From Sphingobacterium sp. (GTDB taxonomy: Bacteria > Bacteroidota > Bacteroidia > Sphingobacteriales > Sphingobacteriaceae), in the NCBI GenBank assembly GCA_022712315.1, contig JALAGS010000150.1, positions 1 through 39,326 on the forward strand: a stretch of 39,326 bases of DNA. Reading direction: 5' to 3'. The notes below the pieces were generated by a model. That model saw nothing but the letters and a program-made list of their open reading frames with translations, ran no database searches and was not told where the DNA came from. The position numbers were made by a program, and so were the translations under genes. This document shows, piece after piece, positions 33,506 through 39,326 of this stretch; the stretch's first letter is position 1; each line of letters begins with the position of its first letter.

Positions 33506-35296
33506 TCATCGCTCATCAGATTGCAATGTCCTGCTTATTTTATTTAAATTCAAACTATTGGCCATGGCAGAAAAGATGTCGTAATAGGTACCTTTATTTG
33601 CATAAAGATCTTCGTGCTGACCTTTTTCTACAACACGGCCTTTTTCCATAACCACAATGGCATTGGAATCAATGATCTGAGATATGCTATGAGAAACGAT
33701 GATGACCGTACGATCTTTTTTGATCGCATCTAAGCTATTTTTGATCTGTTCGGTAGCAATGGCATCCAGATTAGCTGTAGGTTCATCGAGAAAGATAATG
33801 GGAGGATTTTTTAAAAACAAACGGGCAATGGCAATTCGCTGCTGTTGCCCACCAGACAACAACTGCGCATCGGCGTCGTACCCTTTAGGAAGCTCCATAA
33901 TCTGTTCGTGAATGTAAGCTTTTTTTGCCGCTTCGATAATCTCTTCCCGTGAACTGCCCATTTTACCATATTCGATATTCTCAAAAATGGTTCCTTTAAA
34001 AATATGATTACGCTGCAATACCATTCCGATATGCTGACGGAGAAAAGCCGTATCATACCTGGCCAGATCTACGCCATCCAAAAAAATCTGTCCGTGGCTA
34101 GGTTCGTAAAACTGGTCCAGTAAATTGATAATCGTACTTTTTCCCGCACCACTCAAACCAACCAAAGCCGTTATTTCATTCGGTTTAATGGCAAAATTCA
34201 CGTCCTTCAAGGCAACTGTCCCATTGGGATATTCAAAAGATACATGTCTCAATTCCAAATCTCCGCGTATGTGAGCAGGCTTATAATTACCTTTGGATTC
34301 AATCTGCTCATCGGATTCCAAAATCTCAAAAAAGGATTCAGAATAAATCAAAGCATCATTTACTTCATCGTATATACGATGAAGCTGGCGTATGGGCGCC
34401 GAGACGTTATTGAATAACATGATATGAAACATAATGGCGCCAATAGTAATCTGACCAGAAAGCACCAGATAGGCCGTTAAAACGATGATAATGACGACAG
34501 CTATCTGTTCAACAAAACTTTTAATACTATCATACAGGAAACTTGTTTTACGGGTTGCCATCTGATTTTCGGTCATTTCATATTGGATCTTCTCATGGCG
34601 CCTGGCCTCTTCCGGCTCACGGACAAAAGATTTGATAACCAAAATTGAATCGATCAAACTAATAATGCGGTTATTTTTTGATTCCCGATAATTGCGCATC
34701 TGTCTCCGGAAACCTGTTAATTTTGACGCCTGAGCCTGACCGATGTAGAGATACAAAGGAATCACAGCTACGCCGACCAAACCTACATATACATTTGCGT
34801 AGAACATACAGATGAGCGCAATGATTGCGTTCGCAAACAACGGAAGAATATCAATAAAAAAATTCTGTACCAACCGCGTCAATGAACTAATTCCTGCATC
34901 AATCCGGGTAGCCAATTTTCCGCTTTCATTATCTGCTGAGGTATAGAAAGCCAGCCTATAGGTTAAAATACGGTCAACAATCGACTGAGAGAAGTCACGG
35001 GCAATATAGATCCGGAGTTTTTCACCATAAAACTTCTGCCCAAACTGAACTAAAGCATAAATAATTTCCTTCGCTAACAAGACGATACTGATCATACCAA
35101 CGAGATAAATTCCTTTGGACAGAGGTTCTTTGGCAACCATCAGCACACTAATCTGGTCTACGGTATAGCGCAAGATAAAAGCATTGATCTGAGCGGCAAA
35201 AGAACCTATTACGGTCAATAGCAGGGTATAAATAATCAGTCTACGGTAGGGTTTGGCAAAGGGAACAATTTTTTTAAATAATTGCGGAATAGTCAT
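33506..35296 (-). CDS. ABC exporter, fused permease and ATPase
   Basis: A 596-residue half-transporter of the MsbA/MDR type: six membrane helices (about residues 15-320) followed by the nucleotide-binding domain with Walker A GLSGAGKST, signature LSGGQQQRIAIAR, Walker B IIFLDEPTANLD and the switch histidine in VSHSISQI. It probably works as a homodimer; lipid or drug export is likely. The frame is open to 35410 (634 residues), but I start at ATG 35296 (MTIPQLFKKIVPF): the extra 38 residues lack similarity to exporters, and their DNA holds the terminator of the upstream nuclease gene. It converges on the DMT exporter gene. Confidence 0.9.
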   Translation of the reverse strand: MTIPQLFKKIVPFAKPYRRLIIYTLLLTVIGSFAAQINAFILRYTVDQISVLMVAKEPLSKGIYLVGMISIVLLAKEIIYALVQFGQKFYGEKLRIYIARDFSQSIVDRILTYRLAFYTSADNESGKLATRIDAGISSLTRLVQNFFIDILPLFANAIIALICMFYANVYVGLVGVAVIPLYLYIGQAQASKLTGFRRQMRNYRESKNNRIISLIDSILVIKSFVREPEEARRHEKIQYEMTENQMATRKTSFLYDSIKSFVEQIAVVIIIVLTAYLVLSGQITIGAIMFHIMLFNNVSAPIRQLHRIYDEVNDALIYSESFFEILESDEQIESKGNYKPAHIRGDLELRHVSFEYPNGTVALKDVNFAIKPNEITALVGLSGAGKSTIINLLDQFYEPSHGQIFLDGVDLARYDTAFLRQHIGMVLQRNHIFKGTIFENIEYGKMGSSREEIIEAAKKAYIHEQIMELPKGYDADAQLLSGGQQQRIAIARLFLKNPPIIFLDEPTANLDAIATEQIKNSLDAIKKDRTVIIVSHSISQIIDSNAIVVMEKGRVVEKGQHEDLYANKGTYYDIFSAMANSLNLNKISRTLQSDER

Positions 35297-35390
35297 TGAA
35301 ATCGATTTTATACTGGGCAAACAAATAATCTGACGACATTGTTTAAAGCTAAGCATAAAATCGGGAAGATCACAACGGGAGAATAGGATT

Positions 35391-35423
35391 AAAAAAAGGC
35401 ATATCACCAAGTGATACGCCTTT
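35391..35423 (-). terminator. Terminator of the S1/P1 nuclease gene
   Basis: Arms 35395-35407 and 35411-35423 pair over 12 of 13 positions (one A/C mismatch) with a 3-base loop; on the minus strand the stem is followed by a run of T's. It lies between the nuclease stop and the ABC start. Confidence 0.75.
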
Positions 35424-35447
35424 CTAAAATGCTTTAGCTGCCCTAGG

Positions 35448-36242
35448 TTATCCGAAGATCCGGTTCAGTACTTTCGCCAGACGCAAACCACCTTTCAGCA
35501 TGCATTGCTCCATTATATCTTTATTTTGGTAGACATAGGAATAAGACAAGTTGGCATTATTCGCTACGTCCGCATAAATCTTTTCAGCCAATTGATTCGA
35601 TTCGTACAACCAATTGGAAAGCTCGCCTGCAGCCAATTGCGCATTCTCTTGCTTATTATTTACATCCAGAACAGTTGCATATTCTGTATAGCTATACTTT
35701 TCATTATCCACAAGATCACTATCCCATACACGATGAATATTGGATTTCTTTCCAAACCAACTTACTTCAATCTTATTTCCACCCTGATCTTCGGCACGGC
35801 TAACGTGCATAGGCTGGTGCGCATCGCCCAAAATGTGGATCAGGAAATAAAGGTTTTGCTTTTGTTGATCCATCGGAACCGTCTTATCTGCAAACGACTT
35901 TTCGATACGAATCGCCGTCTTGTATAAATTCTCATCAGCCGAGTTTTCCAGTCCCAATTGAAATTCAGCCCAAGGTAAATTCGAATTTAAATTTATAAAA
36001 TGTGAATTACCCAGCTTTTTAAACTCAGGATTAGGGTCTGATTTGATAAAATCACCCCAATTGGCCCAGTAGGCCAACTTTTGCTGTCCAATGATTTTTC
36101 CAATATTCTTTTTAGCTTTTTTAGTCAAATGACGTTCCGCAATTTCAGCGACTACACGATGACCTGTGGTTCCCCATGCAAATACCGATGAAAGCTGAAA
36201 ACACAATGCCATCGCCAGCAAACCCTTAATCATTTTTTTCAT
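35448..36242 (-). CDS. S1/P1-type zinc nuclease, exported
   Basis: A 264-residue secreted nuclease that degrades single-stranded nucleic acid and may remove 3' phosphates. The signal peptide ends just before W23 (VFA then WGTTGHR), and the tryptophan amino terminus is itself a zinc ligand in this family. Other ligands are in place: H28, D64 (NWGDF), H81 (SHFIN), H136, D140, H142 and H146 (LIHILGDAHQPMH) and H170/D174 (IHRVWDSD). Complete trinuclear zinc site, so likely active in the periplasm or outside; role in nucleotide scavenging is inference. It has its own promoter and terminator. Confidence 0.94.
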   Translation of the reverse strand: MKKMIKGLLAMALCFQLSSVFAWGTTGHRVVAEIAERHLTKKAKKNIGKIIGQQKLAYWANWGDFIKSDPNPEFKKLGNSHFINLNSNLPWAEFQLGLENSADENLYKTAIRIEKSFADKTVPMDQQKQNLYFLIHILGDAHQPMHVSRAEDQGGNKIEVSWFGKKSNIHRVWDSDLVDNEKYSYTEYATVLDVNNKQENAQLAAGELSNWLYESNQLAEKIYADVANNANLSYSYVYQNKDIMEQCMLKGGLRLAKVLNRIFG

Positions 36243-36322
36243 TAGATTGTTGTTTTAAATGATGATAAGACTCTTACACGCTAATGCATTCGACTCCACA
36301 CAAGTGGTTGTAAATGCCGATT

Positions 36323-36330
36323 CAAACTTA
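36323..36330 (-). promoter_or_regulatory. -7 box TAAGTTTG of the nuclease gene
   Basis: Exact TAnnTTTG on the minus strand, 80 bases before the start; expected leader about 75 bases, containing a CCAC-TTGT-GTGG mini-hairpin. Confidence 0.4.
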
Positions 36331-36363
36331 TAATAGTCCATCTTAGTATATATTGAGTTTTAA

Positions 36364-36825
36364 TTATTTGAAAATATCGAAAGCATATTTTGCGGAGGAC
36401 CAAAACTCATCCAGCGCAATCATCCGTGGCTTGAAAAAAGAAATCAGCTCAGGCCAATCTTCTTCTTTAAAAACACTATAACCTTCCAGACTTGTATAGA
36501 TCTGGCAAATAGGCTTGCCATATTCATCCCTGCCGTCCATATCCCATATCCATTCTTCACCCAAAAGATCATGTAATAAAGCCTTATATTGAAGAAATTG
36601 TTCGGCCATTAAAGCTCGGATACCTGCATCGGACTGAGACCACTGTATCGCAATCTTGGCTACTTTTTTATCTGCATCCATTTTGAAGAATAAATGCTTT
36701 ATACCTGTTTTGTAATTAATCCAATTGGCCTTCTCACCGTCTGCAGATAAATGTAAAGCCATAAACTGACCAAACTTCGTCCAGAACACCTGTTTTAATT
36801 GCTTTATTTCTTCCCTTGAATACAC
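36364..36825 (-). CDS. DUF4268 domain protein
   Basis: A 153-residue cytosolic protein resembling DUF4268 proteins: YSREEIKQLKQVFWTKFGQFM followed, after a gap, by ANWINYKTGIKHLFFKMDAD and then KVAKIAIQW, with aromatic and acidic residues conserved. In other proteins DUF4268 sits at the C-terminus of larger nuclease-like proteins; the short stand-alone form is common in Bacteroidota and has no known function. It is divergent from the lipocalin gene, with a -7 box 20 bases upstream of its ATG, and is followed by the nuclease gene on the same strand. Confidence 0.82.
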   Translation of the reverse strand: MYSREEIKQLKQVFWTKFGQFMALHLSADGEKANWINYKTGIKHLFFKMDADKKVAKIAIQWSQSDAGIRALMAEQFLQYKALLHDLLGEEWIWDMDGRDEYGKPICQIYTSLEGYSVFKEEDWPELISFFKPRMIALDEFWSSAKYAFDIFK

Positions 36826-36845
36826 GGATACAACTTTTAAGTCAG

Positions 36846-36853
36846 CAAAATTA
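36846..36853 (-). promoter_or_regulatory. -7 box TAATTTTG of the DUF4268 gene
   Basis: Exact TAnnTTTG on the minus strand, ending 20 bases before the ATG. Expected leader about 14 bases. Confidence 0.45.
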
Positions 36854-36925
36854 ACAAAATAGCTCGGTATGTCTAAACCTTATTGGTATCAAAATTGTTG
36901 TTTTACTAACAAACAAATTCGAAAG

Positions 36926-37462
36926 ATGAACTTAGATAAAAAAAAATCACTCTTACTTTTGGCTACAGCTGCAATTGGAACGGTAGCCTACAACGCTTTG
37001 AAGCCTGTTATCTCCCGTCCGGATGTCGTGGATCCTTTTGATTTAGATAAGTATCTTGGAAAATGGTATGAGATCGCCCGGCTCGATTTCCATTGGGAAA
37101 GAGGATTAAGTCAGGTCTCTGCCGAATACAGCAAAAATAAAAATGGTACGATACGCGTCAATAACCAGGGCTATTCAGAAGACAAAGAACGATGGAAACA
37201 GTCTATCGGAAAAGCCAAATTTGTCAATGGTCCGCATGAAGGCGCACTTAAAGTTTCATTTTTTGGACCATTTTATAGTGGTTATAATGTTGTGAAAATA
37301 ACGCCGGATTATAAATACGCACTCGTTTTTGGTGACAATCTAGACTATATGTGGATACTAGGCCGTGAAACGGAAATCCCAGATAAAATCAGAAATGAAT
37401 TTTTAACTTACGCCCTGCAATGCGGTTATGAGACTGGGGATCTTGTCTGGACCAAACATTAA
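36926..37462 (+). CDS. Lipocalin family protein (Blc-like)
   Basis: A 178-residue lipid- or hydrophobe-binding beta-barrel. The lipocalin signature GKWYEIARLD is near residues 45-54, with later strands ALKVSFFGPFYSGYNVVKI and YKYALVFGDNLDYMWILGR matching bacterial Blc. The N-terminus (LDKKKSLLLLATAAIGTVAYNAL) is a hydrophobic signal anchor without a lipobox cysteine, unlike E. coli Blc. An upstream in-frame ATG at 36869 would add 19 residues rich in Tyr/Cys/Asn that do not look like a signal; I prefer ATG 36926. The stop overlaps that of the convergent small gene by TTAA. Confidence 0.9.
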   Translation: MNLDKKKSLLLLATAAIGTVAYNALKPVISRPDVVDPFDLDKYLGKWYEIARLDFHWERGLSQVSAEYSKNKNGTIRVNNQGYSEDKERWKQSIGKAKFVNGPHEGALKVSFFGPFYSGYNVVKITPDYKYALVFGDNLDYMWILGRETEIPDKIRNEFLTYALQCGYETGDLVWTKH

Positions 37463-37764
37463 TCGAAAATCGGCGCTAATAGTTGATAATTTAATGTTGC
37501 ATCCTGCTTCAGCACATCAGCGATCTCTTCAAGATCCTCCGGGCTGATAGCGTTTCTGATACCCGCATTGTACAGATTTGCCAAGAAAAGGGCTGCTTCG
37601 CGTTTTTGATCGAGGGGTAGGATTCCGCTTCCAACATAGAAATTCAACACGGAAACAGCGTATTCACCAAACACGTTAAATCCAAAATCACCATTTTTCT
37701 GTAAGCAATAGCGCATCATTTTTTCGAAATCAGCTCGCAAGATATCTTTAGTCTCCGTATTCAT
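37459..37764 (-). CDS. Small conserved-looking protein, function unknown
   Basis: A 101-residue cytosolic, mostly helical acidic protein (MMRYCLQKNGDFGFNVFGEY, then REAALFLANLYNAGIRNAIS and PEDLEEIADVLKQ). No family is recognised and no catalytic motif is visible. The uniform amphipathic helices and the tight fit between lipocalin and terminator support a real gene. It shares TTAA (37459-37462) with the lipocalin stop. A near-consensus CATCTTTG box lies at 37792-37799 on its strand. Confidence 0.7.
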   Translation of the reverse strand: MNTETKDILRADFEKMMRYCLQKNGDFGFNVFGEYAVSVLNFYVGSGILPLDQKREAALFLANLYNAGIRNAISPEDLEEIADVLKQDATLNYQLLAPIFD

Positions 37765-37842
37765 GAAAATCTCTTTTTAAGGGCATAGAAGCAAAGATGT
37801 AGCGGATAAGCGCACACTCTCTCCTACTAGGCCTGACAAAAG

Positions 37843-37894
37843 TGCAAAAAATATCCCAAACAATGTACCGTTAAACAGTAGATTGTTTGGGATA
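37843..37894 (-). terminator. Terminator of the ammonium transporter gene
   Basis: A 13-bp perfect stem (37852-37864 with 37882-37894) with a 17-base loop; on the minus strand it is followed by a run of T's (complement of 37845-37851). Confidence 0.8.
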
Positions 37895-37919
37895 AGTTAT
37901 GCGTTATGCCGCGACTCGT

Positions 37920-39224
37920 CTACAGCGCTTCTGCGTGCTGCGAGACATCCAAACCAAGTTCTTCATCCGTTTCTTCAACACGCAGTGGTGCGATAAGATC
38001 CGTGATCTTCAAGAGAACCAATGAGCCTACAAAGGCGAAAAATGATACGGCAAATAAGGCGACCATGTGCACGAAGAACAACTTCGTTTCGCCGAAAAAT
38101 AGACCATTGTCCGCAACAACAGGATTAATGTTATGATGGGCAAATACACCAGTAAGCACCATACCTACCATACCACCTACGCCATGGCAAGGGAATACAT
38201 CCAATGTATCATCGATACTTGTTTTACTTCTTAGGTATACAACCAGATTACTCACCAAAGCGCCAACCAAACCAATGATCATCGCATGTGGAATACTAAC
38301 AAAACCAGCTGCTGGTGTAATCGCAACCAAACCAACAACAGCACCTATACATGCCCCCATTGCCGAAGGTTTCTTTCCGCGTATGATATCTACAAATATC
38401 CATGCCATAGCGGCCATGGCAGACGCAGTAGTTGTTGTAGCAAAGGCGTAAGCTGCCAGGGAATTTGCACCACCGGCAGAACCAGCGTTAAATCCAAACC
38501 AGCCAAACCACAAAAGTGCAGTACCCAATATCACGTAGCTTATACGAGCGGGATTATGACTCTGTGTTTTACGGCCTTTTAAATAAATCGCTGCCGCCAA
38601 AGCCGCCCAACCAGCCGACATGTGTACAACCGTACCACCAGCAAAATCCAGTACACCAAACTTTGCCAATATCCCTTCTGGGTGCCAAGTTGCATGTGCC
38701 AGTGGCATATAAATAAAAATGCTGAACAGAATAATAAATAACATAAATGAATTGAATCGGATACGCTCTGCAAAAGCACCTGTGATTAGCGCTGGTGTTA
38801 TAATTGCAAACTTAAGCTGAAACATGGCAAATAAAACCAAAGGTATAGTGGGAAGTGCACCCCACGCAACATTCCCTAATGTACCTTTCATCATAAAAAA
38901 TGTACGCGGATCACCAACAATGCCGCCGATATCATCGCCGAAAGCCAAGCTAAAACCAACAATGACCCAGAGGATTGTCATCAAACACATACATATAAAG
39001 CTTTGCATCATCGTTGAGATTACATTCTTCTTGCTAACCATACCGCCATAAAAAAAGGCAAGTCCAGGTGTCATAATCAACACCAATGCAGAAGAAGTTA
39101 ACAACCAGGCCGTATCTCCCGTATCAAATTCTGCCTTGTTTAAGTCAGACAAGTCAATGGATGGAAATACAAGTCCTAATACTCCTAAAAGAACTAGAAC
39201 AACGAGTGGAATAATTTTTTTCAT
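37920..39224 (-). CDS. amt: Ammonium transporter (Amt family)
   Basis: Inner-membrane ammonium channel of 434 residues with about 11 membrane helices after an N-terminal hydrophobic segment that may be a cleaved signal peptide (KKIIPLVVLVLLGVLGLVF). Family landmarks are LTSSALVLIMTPGLAFFYGGMV (in parts), the pore-lining FAGGTVVHMSAGWAAL with the first twin histidine, and FPCHGVGGMVGMVLTGVFAH with the second. Nitrogen-limited cells use it to take up ammonium, usually gated by a PII protein; no glnK gene is seen in the window, though it might lie beyond the right end. A -7 box stands at the window's end. Confidence 0.95.
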   Translation of the reverse strand: MKKIIPLVVLVLLGVLGLVFPSIDLSDLNKAEFDTGDTAWLLTSSALVLIMTPGLAFFYGGMVSKKNVISTMMQSFICMCLMTILWVIVGFSLAFGDDIGGIVGDPRTFFMMKGTLGNVAWGALPTIPLVLFAMFQLKFAIITPALITGAFAERIRFNSFMLFIILFSIFIYMPLAHATWHPEGILAKFGVLDFAGGTVVHMSAGWAALAAAIYLKGRKTQSHNPARISYVILGTALLWFGWFGFNAGSAGGANSLAAYAFATTTTASAMAAMAWIFVDIIRGKKPSAMGACIGAVVGLVAITPAAGFVSIPHAMIIGLVGALVSNLVVYLRSKTSIDDTLDVFPCHGVGGMVGMVLTGVFAHHNINPVVADNGLFFGETKLFFVHMVALFAVSFFAFVGSLVLLKITDLIAPLRVEETDEELGLDVSQHAEAL

Positions 39225-39317
39225 TTGTTTAAACTGATTAGAGTTTCAATACATTAATAAAATTGTTAAAAAAAATACGAGAACAAAACAAAAACCGACT
39301 TTCCCTTATAATTTTTT

Positions 39318-39325
39318 CAAATATA
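39318..39325 (-). promoter_or_regulatory. -7 box TATATTTG upstream of amt
   Basis: Exact TAnnTTTG on the minus strand; leader would be about 87 bases. The -33 element would lie outside the window. Confidence 0.35.
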
Positions 39326-39326
39326 A

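Noticed and set aside
36869..36925. N-terminal extension of the lipocalin (19 residues from ATG 36869)
   Set aside because: The added residues do not resemble a signal peptide, whereas the ATG at 36926 gives a positively charged start followed by a hydrophobic segment.
1..39326. tRNA, rRNA, CRISPR, insertion sequence or prophage
   Set aside because: No cloverleaf T-arm signature, regularly spaced repeat, transposase or integrase-like protein was found on either strand. Inverted repeats seen are all terminators or short dyads.

Overview
The window looks like an ordinary chromosomal segment of a Bacteroidota bacterium, most likely Sphingobacteriaceae (Sphingobacterium or a close relative). The reasons are moderate-to-low GC, many upstream boxes of the TAnnTTTG type used by the Bacteroidota primary sigma factor (several with a TTG exactly 20 bases upstream), few clear Shine-Dalgarno sequences, many short lipoproteins, and family members typical of that group (fused SpmA/SpmB, LysRS with a C-terminal extension, S1/P1 nuclease, DUF4442, DUF4268). 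The genus is inferred from general likeness; no search was run.

Layout. 1-2.7 kb: purN, a cysteine-rich 60-residue protein, an MFS transporter on the minus strand and a divergent hot-dog-fold protein. 2.7-4.3 kb: three lipoprotein genes (unknown, SCO-type copper chaperone, cytochrome c) closed by a terminator, pointing to respiratory oxidase support. 4.6-10.9 kb: a complete tripartite RND efflux operon (TetR regulator, TolC-like channel, lipoprotein adaptor, HAE1-type pump) closed by a 25-bp perfect stem. 11-13.7 kb: a HAD phosphatase convergent with an ECF sigma factor and a membrane-anchored protein with a beta-barrel-like C-terminus. 14-20.3 kb: lysS, patatin lipase, fused SpmAB, methylglyoxal synthase plus an OsmC protein, and coaA. 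20.3-28.4 kb: an MscS channel, a copper P-type ATPase, then gyrA followed closely by two exported TPR proteins. 28.4-33.5 kb: FKBP isomerase, a second OsmC protein, a small lipoprotein, an MFS transporter, the enoyl reductase FabV and a drug/metabolite exporter. 33.5-39.3 kb: ABC exporter, S1/P1 nuclease, DUF4268 protein, lipocalin, a small unknown protein and an ammonium transporter.

How the genes work together. The clear functional units are the efflux operon, the SCO/cytochrome c pair (copper and electron delivery, with the copper ATPase encoded elsewhere in the window), the sigma factor with its membrane partner, and mgsA-osmC. The rest is housekeeping and envelope function with compact convergent gene ends: two unrelated convergent pairs share a single TTAA as both stop codons.

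No tRNA, rRNA, CRISPR array, insertion sequence, prophage or recognisable defence system was seen. I do not see a convincing undescribed multi-gene system. The best leads are the sigma factor/beta-barrel hybrid pair, the cysteine-rich protein, promoters that appear to give leaderless messages, and the TPR pair behind gyrA. Three starts are placed downstream of the longest open frame (DUF4442 protein, ABC exporter, lipocalin), mainly because promoter or terminator signals lie inside the longer versions or the extensions do not fit the family.
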